In this document: one piece after another, positions 35,214-44,963 of the stretch
Layout of the letters: each line of letters begins with the position of its first letter
Position numbering within the stretch: position 1 is the stretch's first letter
NCBI RefSeq assembly: GCF_004745575.1
Contig: NZ_RPEM01000009.1
Span: forward strand, 62,001-126,000
Length of the DNA stretch: 64,000 bases
Direction of reading: 5' to 3'
Origin: Pseudotabrizicola sediminis
Lineage (GTDB): Bacteria; Pseudomonadota; Alphaproteobacteria; Rhodobacterales; Rhodobacteraceae
Notes under the pieces: model-generated
Told to the model about the DNA's origin: nothing
What the model saw: only the letters and a program-made list of their open reading frames with translations
The model's database searches: none
Program-made: the position numbers and the translations under genes

Positions 35214-36749
35214 ATGAATGTTCTTGTCTGGTTCAAGCGCGATCTGCGGGTCCATGACCACCCTGCCCTGACCCATGCCATGGGCCTCGGGCCGGTGCTG
35301 CCGCTGTATATTGTCGAGCCGGAGTATTGGGCGCTGCCCGATACCTCGGCCCGCCAATGGGATTTCACCGCCGAATGCCTGACCAATCTGCGTCAGGATC
35401 TGGGGGCGGCGGGGGCACGGCTGGTGGTGCGGGTGGGCGACGCGGTGGAGGTGATGGAGCGGCTGTGCCGCCAGCACCGCATAACCCAGATCATCAGCCA
35501 TGAAGAAACCGGTAATCTGTGGACCTTTGCGCGTGACCGCCGGGTCGGTGCCTGGGCACGGGCGGCGGGGGTCGATTGGACCGAACTGCCACAGTCGGGC
35601 GTGGTCCGCCGGCTGGCCGGGCGCAATGGCTGGGCGCGCAGGCGCGACAGCTTCACCGCGCAGCCGCAACTGCCTGCACCGGCTGGTCTGACCCCCGTTT
35701 CGGGCGTCGAGCCGGGGGTGATCCCATCGGCCCGCGCGCTGCGACTGGCCGAGGATCGCTGCGCCCACCGGCAGTCAGGCGGCCGGCAGCACGGGCTGCT
35801 GGCGCTGGACTCGTTTCTGACCAAACGGGGCGAGCCGTATCGCGCCGCCATGTCCTCGCCGCTGACCGGGGAGCGGGCCTGTTCGCGGCTGTCGCCCTAT
35901 CTGGCGCTTGGCGCGCTGTCGGGGCGCGAGGTGGCGCAGGCGACCACCGCGCGGCTGGGCGAACGCCCCGGCGGGCGCTGGCCGGGGGCGCTGAGCAGTT
36001 TTCAAAGCCGTCTGGCCTGGCGCGACCATTTCATGCAAAAGCTGGAGGATGAGCCGCAGATCGAGGCGCGTTGCCTGCACCGCGCCGCGGAGAATTTGCG
36101 CCCACGCGACCCCGACACCGCGCGCCTGGCGGCATGGACAGCGGGGGAAACCGGCCTGCCCTTTGTCGATGCCTGCATGCGCTATCTGGCGGCGACCGGT
36201 TGGCTGAATTTCCGGATGCGGGCGATGGTGACGTCGGTAGCCTCTTATCACCTGTGGCTCGACTGGCGGGCCACCGGGCCAGTGCTGGCCCGGCTGTTCA
36301 CCGATTATGAACCGGGCATTCACTGGCCGCAGGTGCAGATGCAGTCTGGCACGACGGGCATCAACACGCCACGCATCTACAACCCGGTCAAGCAAGGCAC
36401 AGATCAAGACCCGACCGGCGCCTTCACCCGCCGCTGGGTGCCGGAACTGGCCGAGGTGCCGGACGCCTTGCTGCAAAGCCCTTGGCGGTGGGAGGGCGCG
36501 CGGGGGCTGCTGGGACGGCGCTACCCCGAGCCGGTGGTCGATGTGGTGGCCGCGCAGCGGGCGGCGCGCGATGCCATCTTTGGCTTGCGCAAGACTGCGC
36601 CGCGCGCCGAGATCGTGGAGATCATCGAACGCCATGCCAGCCGCGCGGATGCGCGCTTTGTCAACGACCGCGCCCCGCGCAAGCGCGCCCCGGGGTCGTC
36701 GGCGCAAGTGAGCAGCGCGCCAGCGGCGCAACTGAGCTTCGAGTTGTAA
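35214..36749 (+). CDS. Cryptochrome/photolyase family flavoprotein
   Basis: A 511-residue protein with the N-terminal antenna-binding Rossmann domain (MNVLVWFKRDLRVHDHPAL, IISHEETGNLWTFARDRRV) and the C-terminal FAD-binding helical domain. In the latter, SRLSPYLALGALSGREV, WRDHFMQKLEDEP, GLPFVDACMRYLAATGWLNF and TDYEPGIHWPQVQMQSG are the conserved FAD and substrate blocks. Members either repair UV-induced pyrimidine dimers or act as blue-light sensors; sequence alone does not decide. The Arg/Pro-rich C-terminus (APRKRAPGSSAQ) is a short extension. A DUF2256 gene follows by 3 bp, an association often seen with this family. The ATG at 35214 is chosen from homology. Confidence 0.88.
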   Translation: MNVLVWFKRDLRVHDHPALTHAMGLGPVLPLYIVEPEYWALPDTSARQWDFTAECLTNLRQDLGAAGARLVVRVGDAVEVMERLCRQHRITQIISHEETGNLWTFARDRRVGAWARAAGVDWTELPQSGVVRRLAGRNGWARRRDSFTAQPQLPAPAGLTPVSGVEPGVIPSARALRLAEDRCAHRQSGGRQHGLLALDSFLTKRGEPYRAAMSSPLTGERACSRLSPYLALGALSGREVAQATTARLGERPGGRWPGALSSFQSRLAWRDHFMQKLEDEPQIEARCLHRAAENLRPRDPDTARLAAWTAGETGLPFVDACMRYLAATGWLNFRMRAMVTSVASYHLWLDWRATGPVLARLFTDYEPGIHWPQVQMQSGTTGINTPRIYNPVKQGTDQDPTGAFTRRWVPELAEVPDALLQSPWRWEGARGLLGRRYPEPVVDVVAAQRAARDAIFGLRKTAPRAEIVEIIERHASRADARFVNDRAPRKRAPGSSAQVSSAPAAQLSFEL

Positions 36750-36752
36750 ACC

Positions 36753-36908
36753 ATGGGAAAGATGGTCAAAAAGGGCGATCTGCCCAGCAAGACTTGCGCC
36801 CAGTGCGGCAAGCCCTTTGCCTGGCGCAAGAAGTGGGAAAAGGTCTGGAATGAGGTGCGCTTTTGTTCTGACCGTTGCCGGGGCGAGGCAAAGCGCAAGC
36901 CCGGGTAA
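36753..36908 (+). CDS. DUF2256 small zinc-ribbon-like protein
   Basis: A 51-residue basic protein, MGKMVKKGDLPSKTCAQCGK, then PFAWRKKWEKVWNEV and RFCSDRCRGEAKRKPG. It carries the CxxC...CxxxC pattern of DUF2256, presumably a zinc-binding ribbon. DUF2256 genes are commonly adjacent to, or fused with, cryptochrome/photolyase genes, as here (3-bp gap). A nucleic-acid or partner-protein role is inference only. Confidence 0.88.
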   Translation: MGKMVKKGDLPSKTCAQCGKPFAWRKKWEKVWNEVRFCSDRCRGEAKRKPG

Positions 36909-36917
36909 CGCGCCCGG

Positions 36918-37361
36918 TCACTGGCTCTGCGCCATCGCCGACAGTTTCGCAAGCGTCTGGTGCCCAAGGTCCACCGCGCCGAACCCCACCGCCATGCTTC
37001 GTGCGGCCAGAGTGGGAAAGGTCATCTGATAACGGATGCGGGTGGCATTGCCCTCGGCGGTCAGGGTCACCACCACCTCGCTCGCCGCTTCATCGCCCGC
37101 GCCCGCGTCGAGCAGGAAGTCCACCCGGTTCGGGGGTTCCATCCGCGTGTAGCGGTGGCGGTTGGGCCAGACCTTGCCATCGGGGCCGGTCATGTCGAAC
37201 AGCCAGTGCCCGCCCGCCCGCAGGTCGATGTCATGGGTCTGGCAGCTGAACCCCTCTGGCCCGAACCATTGCGGCAACAGCGCGGGGTCGGTCCAGCAGC
37301 GCCAGACCTTTGCCACCGGGGCGCCGATCAGGCGCGACAGGGTGATGCTGCGCCCGGTCAC
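36918..37361 (-). CDS. SRPBCC domain-containing protein (AHSA1-like)
   Basis: A 147-residue START/Bet v1-fold protein. SITLSRLIGAPVAKVWRCWT, ALLPQWFGPEGFSC, DLRAGGHWLFDMTGPDG and YTRMEPPNRVDFLLD are the usual AHSA1/CalC blocks. Such proteins bind hydrophobic ligands, but no ligand is evident. In many genomes an ArsR-type regulator is upstream; none is here. It is convergent with the DUF2256 gene (9 bp apart). Confidence 0.88.
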   Translation of the reverse strand: MTGRSITLSRLIGAPVAKVWRCWTDPALLPQWFGPEGFSCQTHDIDLRAGGHWLFDMTGPDGKVWPNRHRYTRMEPPNRVDFLLDAGAGDEAASEVVVTLTAEGNATRIRYQMTFPTLAARSMAVGFGAVDLGHQTLAKLSAMAQSQ

Positions 37362-37723
37362 AGTGGTGCCACGCTGTACAGGCGTACGGGGTCAGGATCA
37401 GCGCAAGAGGGAAATGTCATCATCTTTCCGCGTGATGGCAAGGGGTTGAGCATGCCGGTCTGCCGGCACCGCCGCAGCGCGACGGGGAGGACGGATCAGG
37501 CGCGCAGCAAAGCTAAGTTAATGCAATCGCCACGAAACACCATGATAATCCCGAATGATCTGCGTGGCTTCTACACTCTTTTGCAAATGCGAAAGCTGTC
37601 ATCCGAATTTTTTGGTAAAATAACCTGACCGCTTTTGTTGCCTCTGGCGTCATTTCTGACTATCTCTGCCCGCAGCATACCACGGCATCCCATCGGACAC
37701 CGACCCCAGAAGCGAGGACACCC
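37362..37723. other. Gene-free 362-bp region upstream of glcB
   Basis: No convincing coding sequence is present. It should hold the promoters of the divergent SRPBCC and glcB genes. The right half is A+T-rich (about 37510-37625) and contains the imperfect palindrome at 37578-37595. Confidence 0.6.
37578..37595 (+). promoter_or_regulatory. Candidate operator upstream of glcB
   Basis: CTTTTGCAAATGCGAAAG is an imperfect palindrome (half-sites CTTTTGCA and TGCGAAAG) about 130 bp before the glcB start. It contains TTTGCAAA and TTCGCA on the two strands. This resembles the TTTGCAAA-type sites reported for RamB/ScfR-like regulators of acetate and glyoxylate genes. That assignment is inference from the motif and the downstream gene. 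Confidence 0.4.
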
Positions 37724-39886
37724 ATGACAGACCGCATCGCCATCACCGGGCTGAAGGTTGACGCCCGTCTTGTGGATTTCGTCGAAAAACACGCGCTTCC
37801 CGGCACCGGGATCGACGCCGCCAGCTTTTGGCACGGCTTTGCCGGGGCGGCGGCCGATCTGATGCCGAAAAACATGGCGCTGCTGGCCAGACGTGCCGAT
37901 CTGCAGGCGCAGATCGACGCCTGGCACAAGGCGCACCGGGGGCAGAGCTTTGACGCGGCCGCCTACCGCGTCTTTCTGACCGAGATCGGCTATCTGGTGC
38001 CGGAAGGCCCCGATTTCACGATTGAAACCACGCAGACCGACCCGGAAATCGCCCTTGTTCCCGGCCCGCAGCTGGTGGTTCCGGTGATGAATGCGCGCTA
38101 TGCGCTGAATGCGGCCAATGCGCGCTGGGGCAGCCTGTATGACGCTTTGTACGGAACAGACGCTTTGGGCGATCTGCCCGCCGGCAAGGGCTACGACGCG
38201 GCCCGCGGCGCGCGGGTCATTGCCTGGGGCCGGGCGTTTCTGGATGAGGCCGTGCCGCTTGCGCGCGGGTCGTGGTCCGAAGCACGCGGCTTTCGCGTAG
38301 ACGCGGGCCAGCTTTGGGTGACCGGGGCAGAGGATGCTGTGGGGCTAGCCGATCCGTCACGGTTTGCAGGCTTTGTGGGCAATGCGACGGCCCCCACGGC
38401 ATTGATGCTGAAAAACAACGGCTTGCACATTGAAGTTCAGGTAGACCCTACCACGCCGACCGGCCGGGATGATCTGGCGCATGTGTCGGATATCCGGCTG
38501 GAATCGGCGATGTCGGCGATCATGGATTGCGAGGACTCGGTCGCGGCGGTGGATGCGGAAGACAAGGTTCTGGCCTATGGCAACTGGCTGGGGCTGATGA
38601 AGGGCGATCTGGCCGAGGTGATCGTCAAGGGCGGCAAAGAGTCGGTGCGGCGGCTGAACCCGGACCTGACCGTGACCGCCCCGGATGGCGGCACGCTGAC
38701 GCTGAGATCGCGCGCGCTGCTGTTGGTGCGCAACGTAGGGCATCTGATGACCAACCCGGCGATCCTGACCGAGGATGATCGGGAGATCGGGGAGGGCATC
38801 ATGGATGCCTTTCTGACCACGCTTTGCGCGATGCATGATCTGCAAAAGTCCGAAGGCACCCGCAATTCCACCCAAGGCTCGGTCTATGTGGTCAAGCCAA
38901 AGATGCACGGCCCGGATGAGGTGGCCTTTGCCTGCGAGATTTTCGACCATGTGGAAAAGGTGCTGGGCCTGCCCCGCTTTACCGTCAAGCTGGGCATCAT
39001 GGATGAAGAGCGCCGTACCAGTGCCAATCTGAAAGAATGCATCCGCGCCGCCAAAAACCGGGTGGCCTTCATCAACACCGGGTTCCTCGACCGCACCGGG
39101 GATGAAATCCACACCAGCATGGAAGCTGGCCCCATGGTCCGCAAGGGCGACATGAAGGCAAGCGCCTGGATCAAGGCCTATGAGGATCGCAACGTCGATA
39201 TCGGGCTGGCCTGCGGGTTGCGCGGCCGCGCGCAGATCGGCAAGGGCATGTGGGCCGCACCCGACCTGATGGGCGACATGCTGGCGCAGAAAATGGCGCA
39301 TCCGCAGGCCGGGGCAAACTGCGCCTGGGTGCCCTCGCCCACCGCCGCCACGTTGCATGCCACGCATTATCACCGGGTCGATGTGCTGGCCCGGCAGGTT
39401 GAGATTGCGCGCGGCGGGCCGCGCGGCACGCTGGACGCGCTGCTGACCATTCCGCTGGCGCAAGGGGCCAACTGGTCGGACGAAGACATCCGCCAAGAGG
39501 TGGAGAACAACGCGCAGGGCATTCTGGGCTATGTGGTGCGCTGGATTGACCAAGGGGTTGGCTGCTCCAAGGTGCCGGACATTCATGATGTGGGCCTGAT
39601 GGAAGACCGCGCCACCTGCCGGATTTCATCGCAGGCCTTGGCAAACTGGCTGCACCATGGGGTGATCACCGAAGATCTGGTGATCACCGCCATGCGCAAG
39701 ATGGCCGCCGTGGTGGACCGGCAGAACCAAGGTGATCCGCTGTATCAGCCGATGGCACCGGGCTATGACGGGGTTGCCTTCCGCGCTGCCTGTGATCTGG
39801 TGCTCAAGGGGCGCGCGCAGCCGTCAGGCTATACCGAGCCGGTGTTGCACGCCCGGCGCCTTGAAAAGAAAGCAGAAGCTATATGA
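37724..39886 (+). CDS. glcB: Malate synthase G
   Basis: Condenses glyoxylate and acetyl-CoA to malate, used in the glyoxylate or ethylmalonyl-CoA route. The 720-residue length is typical of isoform G. Family text includes [92 protein letters not shown] and [25 protein letters not shown] lies upstream of the ATG. Its TGA overlaps the ATG of a GlcG-family gene (ATGA), the usual neighbour. Confidence 0.96.
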   Translation: MTDRIAITGLKVDARLVDFVEKHALPGTGIDAASFWHGFAGAAADLMPKNMALLARRADLQAQIDAWHKAHRGQSFDAAAYRVFLTEIGYLVPEGPDFTIETTQTDPEIALVPGPQLVVPVMNARYALNAANARWGSLYDALYGTDALGDLPAGKGYDAARGARVIAWGRAFLDEAVPLARGSWSEARGFRVDAGQLWVTGAEDAVGLADPSRFAGFVGNATAPTALMLKNNGLHIEVQVDPTTPTGRDDLAHVSDIRLESAMSAIMDCEDSVAAVDAEDKVLAYGNWLGLMKGDLAEVIVKGGKESVRRLNPDLTVTAPDGGTLTLRSRALLLVRNVGHLMTNPAILTEDDREIGEGIMDAFLTTLCAMHDLQKSEGTRNSTQGSVYVVKPKMHGPDEVAFACEIFDHVEKVLGLPRFTVKLGIMDEERRTSANLKECIRAAKNRVAFINTGFLDRTGDEIHTSMEAGPMVRKGDMKASAWIKAYEDRNVDIGLACGLRGRAQIGKGMWAAPDLMGDMLAQKMAHPQAGANCAWVPSPTAATLHATHYHRVDVLARQVEIARGGPRGTLDALLTIPLAQGANWSDEDIRQEVENNAQGILGYVVRWIDQGVGCSKVPDIHDVGLMEDRATCRISSQALANWLHHGVITEDLVITAMRKMAAVVDRQNQGDPLYQPMAPGYDGVAFRAACDLVLKGRAQPSGYTEPVLHARRLEKKAEAI

Positions 39887-40308
39887 CCATCACCATTGCA
39901 CAAGCCCGCACGATCATCGCGACCGCCCTGGCCAACGGGGATGAGGCGGGCATGAAACCGCTGTCGGTGGTGGTGGTCGATGCCGGGGGCCACACCATCG
40001 CCTTTGAACGTGAGGATGGGGCCGCGCCGGGCCGCTATGCCCTGGCGCATGGCAAGGCCAATGGCTGCATCATGCTGGGCCTGCCGGGCAGCGCCATTCA
40101 CGCACGGGCCGAGAGCCAGGCCTATTTCGTGCAGGCGATGAACGGGCTGTATGGCGGCGATTTCGTGCCGGTCAAAGGCGGGGTTCTGGTGCGCGACGCC
40201 GGGGGCACCGTGCTTGGTGCTGTCGGGGTGACCGGCGACACGTCAGACAATGACGCTTTGGCCGCCTGTGCGGGGATCGAGGCGGCAGGGTTGGTGGCCG
40301 AAAGCTGA
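39883..40308 (+). CDS. glcG: GlcG/HbpS family protein
   Basis: A 141-residue protein of the haem-degrading/HbpS-like family often encoded beside malate synthase G and glycolate oxidase. Visible blocks are [32 protein letters not shown] and [20 protein letters not shown]. The biochemical role of GlcG is not established. Translational coupling to glcB through a 4-bp overlap supports a shared role in glyoxylate/glycolate metabolism. Confidence 0.88.
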   Translation: MTITIAQARTIIATALANGDEAGMKPLSVVVVDAGGHTIAFEREDGAAPGRYALAHGKANGCIMLGLPGSAIHARAESQAYFVQAMNGLYGGDFVPVKGGVLVRDAGGTVLGAVGVTGDTSDNDALAACAGIEAAGLVAES

Positions 40309-40324
40309 CCCGCCGCCCCTGCCC

Positions 40325-40576
40325 TCAGCCGATATCCAGCGCAATCGAATGAACCCGCGTGTTCAGATCGCCAAGCGCCGCATGAACCGCGCGGTGGCGG
40401 GCAACGCGGCTTAGCGCGGCCAGACTGTCTGCCCGCAGCAGGATGCGGAAATGGCTCTCTCCGGTGCCGTCATCGCCGGAGTGACCCGCATGCATATGGC
40501 TTTCGTTCACGATTTCAATCTGTTGCGGCGCGAATGCCGCAATCAGGCGCTGTTCCATTTCGGTCTTCACAGTCAT
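40325..40576 (-). CDS. bolA: BolA family protein
   Basis: An 83-residue BolA-like protein with the class II KH-like fold. EMEQRLIAAFAPQQIEIVNE, SHMHAGHSGDDGTGESHFR and RHRAVHAALG are characteristic. Two histidines and the GESHFR segment correspond to the metal/Fe-S-ligand region used with monothiol glutaredoxins. It is divergent from the DnaJ-domain gene. BolA next to this DnaJ and cobST is a recurring Rhodobacteraceae arrangement. Confidence 0.92.
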   Translation of the reverse strand: MTVKTEMEQRLIAAFAPQQIEIVNESHMHAGHSGDDGTGESHFRILLRADSLAALSRVARHRAVHAALGDLNTRVHSIALDIG

Positions 40577-40665
40577 TTTTGATCTGCCCCCTTCAATCTG
40601 CCGCCCAAACCCCTAAACTGTGCCGCCCGAGTCGGAAAGACGCAGGGACGCAAGAAAGGCAGACC

Positions 40666-41301
40666 ATGGTCACGAAACCCCCCTTTGAATTCGACATCCG
40701 CGTCTCGGCGGACAAGAAGCGCAAGAAAACCACACGGCGGGGGATGTCTGGCGCGTTCGAGACCTCGAACAAACCCTGCGACTTTCCGGGCTGCACCGAG
40801 GCGGGTGCCTACCGGGCCCCGAAAAGCCCTGATCTGCTGGATGAATTTTTCTGGTTCTGCAAGGATCACATCCGCGAGTATAACCTGAAGTGGAACTTCT
40901 TTCAGGGCACATCGGACGACGACTTTCAGAAATTCCTCGACAAGGACCGGGTCTGGGAGCGCCCCACCAAACCGTTCAGCCGCAAGGATGACGGACGGGC
41001 CTGGGCACGGCTGGGGGTGGATGATCCGCTGGCGCTGCTTGGCGAGAAGGCCACGCAGAACCCCGGCAGCCGGCCTGCCGGCACCTCGACCCGCAAACTG
41101 CCGCCGACCGAACGCAAGGCGATCGAGATCCTGGACGCACGGGATACCTGGACCAAGACCGAAATCCGCAAGCAATACAAATCCTTGGTCAAGGATCTTC
41201 ATCCGGACATGAATGGCGGGGACCGCAGCGATGAAGAGCGGTTGCAAGAGGTGGTCTGGGCGTGGGACCAGATCAAGGACAGCCGCTTTTTCAGGGAATG
41301 A
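40666..41301 (+). CDS. J-domain-containing protein
   Basis: A 211-residue protein with an unusual order. The N-terminal region is basic and contains two cysteines (SNKPCDFPGCTEAGAYRAP). Then come CKDHIREYNLKWNFF and a linker, and a C-terminal J domain (about 148-205, AIEILDARDTWTKTEIRKQY) with the HPD motif in LVKDLHPDMNGGD. The HPD suggests it stimulates a DnaK-type ATPase; there is no G/F or zinc-finger domain as in DnaJ. In relatives it is encoded beside cobS/cobT. The ATG at 40666 follows AAGAAAGG. Confidence 0.87.
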   Translation: MVTKPPFEFDIRVSADKKRKKTTRRGMSGAFETSNKPCDFPGCTEAGAYRAPKSPDLLDEFFWFCKDHIREYNLKWNFFQGTSDDDFQKFLDKDRVWERPTKPFSRKDDGRAWARLGVDDPLALLGEKATQNPGSRPAGTSTRKLPPTERKAIEILDARDTWTKTEIRKQYKSLVKDLHPDMNGGDRSDEERLQEVVWAWDQIKDSRFFRE

Positions 41302-41331
41302 CGCCAGGGCTGCCCATCGTGCCGAATGTCA

Positions 41332-41357
41332 AAACAGCGGGCCAAGGCCCGCTGTTT
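41332..41357. terminator. Hairpin between convergent J-domain and msrB genes
   Basis: A 12-bp perfect stem (AAACAGCGGGCC with GGCCCGCTGTTT) has a minimal loop. The A/T ends give TTT on both strands, so it may work in both directions. Confidence 0.65.
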
Positions 41358-41388
41358 GTCTGATCTGACCGGGCGCACAAACGCGGTA

Positions 41389-41853
41389 TCACGCCATCCG
41401 GAAGGTCAACGCCGCGCCGTTCATGCAATAGCGCTTGCCGGTCGGTTGCGGCCCATCGTCGAACACATGGCCGAAATGCCCGCCGCAGCGGCGGCAATGC
41501 ACCTCGGTCCGTGTGCCGAACAGGCTGCGGTCCGCCTTGGTGCCGACGGCATTCTGCAACGGCTGCCAGAAGCTGGGCCAGCCGGTTCCGCTGTCGTATT
41601 TGTGCTCGGACGAGAATGCCGGCAGATCGCACCCCGCGCAGTGATAGGTGCCGGCCCGGGTTTCAGCGTCCAGCGGGCTGGTAAAGGCACGCTCTGTCGC
41701 CTCTTCGCGCAGCACGCGGTAGGGCAGATCGCCCAGCTTTGCGCGCCATTCCGCCTCGGACAACTGATATTCAAAATTGCCCTCGGCAGACCATGCCGCC
41801 CGGCCCATGACAAAAAGGGCCACGCCCCCCAATACAACCGCACGTCTGTTCAT
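41389..41853 (-). CDS. msrB: Peptide-methionine (R)-S-oxide reductase, exported
   Basis: Reduces methionine-R-sulfoxide in proteins. The 154-residue MsrB has an N-terminal export signal ([20 protein letters not shown]), suggesting a periplasmic form. The body shows [30 protein letters not shown] and [15 protein letters not shown] (the four zinc cysteines), and the catalytic cysteine in [16 protein letters not shown] lies 5 nt before the ATG at 41853. The gene is inserted in the opposite direction between the J-domain gene and cobS. Confidence 0.93.
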   Translation of the reverse strand: MNRRAVVLGGVALFVMGRAAWSAEGNFEYQLSEAEWRAKLGDLPYRVLREEATERAFTSPLDAETRAGTYHCAGCDLPAFSSEHKYDSGTGWPSFWQPLQNAVGTKADRSLFGTRTEVHCRRCGGHFGHVFDDGPQPTGKRYCMNGAALTFRMA

Positions 41854-42021
41854 GATCGCCTCCATCTACGCAAACCCTTGTACTGTGCATTACGCGAGGG
41901 CGGGGACAAAGGTTTCACGCTCACGCAAACGGGAACGCATGCCCTTGCCCTTGAACCCCCCGGTATTATGCTCCACAACTCCACGGAACCTCACCAAACG
42001 ACCGGAACAGGACGAAGCACG

Positions 42022-42996
42022 ATGCTGGATCACGCCATGAAGCCAACAGAAGAAATCAATGTGCGGGATGTGTTCGGCATCGACACTGACATGAAGGTCA
42101 AGGGCTTTGCCGAAGCCACTGACCGCGTGCCGGCGATTGATCCGACCTATAAGTTCGATCCTGACACGACTTTGGCGATTCTGGCAGGCTTTGCCTACAA
42201 TCGCCGGGTGATGATTCAAGGCTATCACGGCACGGGCAAGTCGACCCATATCGAGCAGGTCGCGGCCCGGCTGAACTGGCCTTGCGTGCGGGTCAACCTG
42301 GACAGCCACATCAGCCGGATCGACCTGATCGGCAAGGATGCGATCAAGCTGCGCGATGGCAAGCAGGTGACCGAATTCCACGAAGGCATCCTGCCCTGGG
42401 CGTTGCGCAACACCGTGGCCATCGTGTTTGATGAATATGACGCGGGCCGCGCCGATGTGATGTTCGTGATCCAGCGCGTGCTGGAAACCGATGGCAAACT
42501 GACGCTGCTGGACCAGAACGAGATCATCACGCCGAACCCCTATTTCCGGCTGTTTGCCACGGCAAACACCGTCGGTCTGGGCGACACCACCGGCCTTTAC
42601 CACGGCACCCAGCAGATCAACCAGGCGCAGATGGACCGGTGGAGCCTTGTGGCCACGCTGAACTACCTGAGCCATGATGCCGAGGCGGCGATCGTTCTGG
42701 CCAAAAGCCCGCATTACAACACCGAAAAAGGTCGCAAGCAGATTTCCCAGATGGTCACCGTGGCCGACCTGACCCGCACGGCCTTCATGAACGGCGATCT
42801 GTCCACGGTCATGAGCCCGCGCACCGTGCTGAACTGGGCGCAGAATGCCGAGATCTTCCGCAACGTGGGCTACGCCTTCCGGCTGACCTTCCTGAACAAA
42901 TGCGACGAGCTGGAGCGGCAGACGGTTGCCGAATTCTACCAGCGCTGCTTTGCCGAGGAACTACCCGAGTCGGCGGCAAGCATGGCGATGAAATAA
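42022..42996 (+). CDS. cobS: Cobaltochelatase subunit CobS
   Basis: AAA+ ATPase subunit of the aerobic CobNST cobaltochelatase that inserts Co2+ into hydrogenobyrinate a,c-diamide in B12 synthesis. The 324-residue protein has [19 protein letters not shown], Walker [14 protein letters not shown] (about 67-79), [18 protein letters not shown], Walker [12 protein letters not shown] and [12 protein letters not shown]. The ATG at 42022 matches the CobS N-terminus; a second in-frame ATG is five codons later. cobT follows 70 bp later, past a long inverted repeat. cobN is not in the window. Confidence 0.95.
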   Translation: MLDHAMKPTEEINVRDVFGIDTDMKVKGFAEATDRVPAIDPTYKFDPDTTLAILAGFAYNRRVMIQGYHGTGKSTHIEQVAARLNWPCVRVNLDSHISRIDLIGKDAIKLRDGKQVTEFHEGILPWALRNTVAIVFDEYDAGRADVMFVIQRVLETDGKLTLLDQNEIITPNPYFRLFATANTVGLGDTTGLYHGTQQINQAQMDRWSLVATLNYLSHDAEAAIVLAKSPHYNTEKGRKQISQMVTVADLTRTAFMNGDLSTVMSPRTVLNWAQNAEIFRNVGYAFRLTFLNKCDELERQTVAEFYQRCFAEELPESAASMAMK

Positions 42997-43002
42997 GTCG
43001 GC

Positions 43003-43053
43003 AGGGCGGGGTTCCCCCCGCCCTTGCCGCAGCGGCGGGGGGAACCCCGCCCT
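43003..43053. repeat. Perfect 20-bp GC-rich inverted repeat (family B, copy 2)
   Basis: Arms 43003-43022 and 43034-43053 are exact reverse complements (AGGGCGGGGTTCCCCCCGCC), with an 11-bp spacer. It is the same design as 31593-31647 but with TTCCC in place of TTTACCC. It fills the cobS-cobT gap, 13 bp before the cobT start, and could modulate cobT translation or transcript stability. Confidence 0.9.
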
Positions 43054-43066
43054 ACCGGGGCGTGAC

Positions 43067-44938
43067 ATGACCAAACCCAACGACAACCCAGCCGATCCGT
43101 TCAAGAAGGCGCTTGCCGACGCCACGCGCGTCATGGCCGACGACCCGGAAATGACCGTCACCTATTCGGTGGACCCGCCGGGTATGAACCGCGATGGCGT
43201 GCGGCTTCCACAGGTCAGCCGCCGGATGACGCGCGACGAGGTGCTGCTGGCGCGTGGCACCGCCGATGCCTTTGCCCTGCGCCGCAAGTTCCATGACGAG
43301 GCGGTGGCGACCCGCTATGCGCCCTCTGGCCAGATGGCGCGCGACATCTATGACGCGATGGAGACCGCCCGCTGCGAGGCGGTGGGCGCGCGCGCGATGC
43401 CGGGCACAGCGGGCAACATCGACGCCAAGATCGGGCATGAGGCCGACCGCAAGGGCTATGCCCAGATCACCAATGCGCAGGATGCGCCCTTGTCGGTGGC
43501 GGCGGGTTACCTTGTGCGGCATCTGGCCACCGGGCGCGATCTGCCTGCCGGGGCCGCCAATGTGATGAACCTGTGGCGCGGCTTTATCGAAGAGCAAGCC
43601 AGCGGCACCTTGGAAAATGTCGATCATGTGCTGGCCGATCAGGCCGCCTTTGCCCGCCTGACCCGCAAGGTGATTGCCGACCTTGGCTATGGCGACCAGC
43701 TGGGCGATGACCCCGACGCGCCCGATGATGACCAGGCCGATGATCAGGCGCAGGAAGACGAAGACAGCCCTGAAAGTCAGGGCGAGGAGCAGTCCGAACA
43801 GGACGAGTCCGAAGCCAACCCCGAGCGCAGTCAGGAAGATCAGCAGGACCAGTCGCAGGCCCAGGTCTCGATGGAAGACAGCGCCGATATGGAGCAGGGC
43901 GACGAGGCCGAACTGCCCGAGGGCGAGGCCCCGCTGGAACCACCGCCCCCTGCCCCGCATTCGTCTGCCGATCCGAACTACACCGTCTATACCACCGATT
44001 TCGATGAGGAAATCCGGGCCGAGGATCTGGCAGAACCGGCAGAGCTTGAACGGTTGCGCGCCTATCTGGATCAGCAGCTGGAACCGCTGAAAGGCGCCGT
44101 CAGCCGGTTGGCCAACAAGCTGCAACGTCGCTTGCAAGCTCAGCAGAACCGGTCATGGGATTTCGATCTGGAAGAGGGCACTCTGGATGCCGGCCGTCTG
44201 GCGCGGGTTGTGGCGAACCCCACCACGCCGTTGTCGTTCAAGCAGGAAAAGGACACCGAGTTCCGCGACACCTGCGTGACGATCCTGCTCGACAATTCCG
44301 GCTCGATGCGCGGGCGGCCCATCAGCATTGCGGCGATCTGCGCCGATGTGCTGGCCCGCACGCTGGAACGCTGTTCGGTCAAGGTGGAGATCCTGGGCTT
44401 CACCACCCGCGCCTGGAAAGGTGGGCAAAGCCGCGAACGCTGGCTGGCCCAAGGGAGGCCGCAACAGCCGGGGCGGCTGAACGATCTGCGCCACATCATT
44501 TACAAGGGGGCCGATGCGCCGTGGCGGCGCGCGCGGCCCAATCTGGGGCTGATGATGAAAGAGGGCCTGTTGAAGGAAAACATCGACGGCGAGGCGCTGG
44601 AATGGGCGCACCGCCGAGCGGCGGCCCGGCCCGAGGCGCGCAAGATCCTAATGGTGATTTCCGACGGCGCGCCGGTGGATGACAGCAGCCTGTCGGTCAA
44701 CCCGGCGAACTTTCTGGAAAAACACCTGCGCGACGTGATCGCGATGGTCGAACGCAAGCGGGCGGTGGAACTGATCGCCATCGGCATCGGCCATGACGTG
44801 ACCCGCTACTACCAGCGTGCCGTCACCATCACCGATGTCGAGCAGCTGGCAGGCGCGATGACCGAACAACTGGCCGGGCTGTTCGACACCGATCCGCGCA
44901 AGCGGGCGCGGGTGCTGGGGATGCGCAAGACGGGCTGA
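43067..44938 (+). CDS. cobT: Cobaltochelatase subunit CobT
   Basis: VWA-domain partner of CobS in the aerobic cobaltochelatase. The 623-residue protein has an N-terminal helical region ([19 protein letters not shown]), a very acidic Asp/Glu/Gln-rich linker (about 211-290), and a C-terminal von Willebrand A domain with the MIDAS motif [12 protein letters not shown] (about 408) and [20 protein letters not shown] ligands of this kind bind Mg2+ and connect to the AAA+ ring. It continues the cobS transcription unit. Confidence 0.95.
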   Translation: MTKPNDNPADPFKKALADATRVMADDPEMTVTYSVDPPGMNRDGVRLPQVSRRMTRDEVLLARGTADAFALRRKFHDEAVATRYAPSGQMARDIYDAMETARCEAVGARAMPGTAGNIDAKIGHEADRKGYAQITNAQDAPLSVAAGYLVRHLATGRDLPAGAANVMNLWRGFIEEQASGTLENVDHVLADQAAFARLTRKVIADLGYGDQLGDDPDAPDDDQADDQAQEDEDSPESQGEEQSEQDESEANPERSQEDQQDQSQAQVSMEDSADMEQGDEAELPEGEAPLEPPPPAPHSSADPNYTVYTTDFDEEIRAEDLAEPAELERLRAYLDQQLEPLKGAVSRLANKLQRRLQAQQNRSWDFDLEEGTLDAGRLARVVANPTTPLSFKQEKDTEFRDTCVTILLDNSGSMRGRPISIAAICADVLARTLERCSVKVEILGFTTRAWKGGQSRERWLAQGRPQQPGRLNDLRHIIYKGADAPWRRARPNLGLMMKEGLLKENIDGEALEWAHRRAAARPEARKILMVISDGAPVDDSSLSVNPANFLEKHLRDVIAMVERKRAVELIAIGIGHDVTRYYQRAVTITDVEQLAGAMTEQLAGLFDTDPRKRARVLGMRKTG

Positions 44939-44963
44939 GGTTGGGCCGGTCATGCCGGTCAGA

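Noticed and set aside
41326-42021. An N-terminal extension of CobS
   Set aside because: The open frame upstream is antisense to msrB. CobS homologues start at the position chosen.
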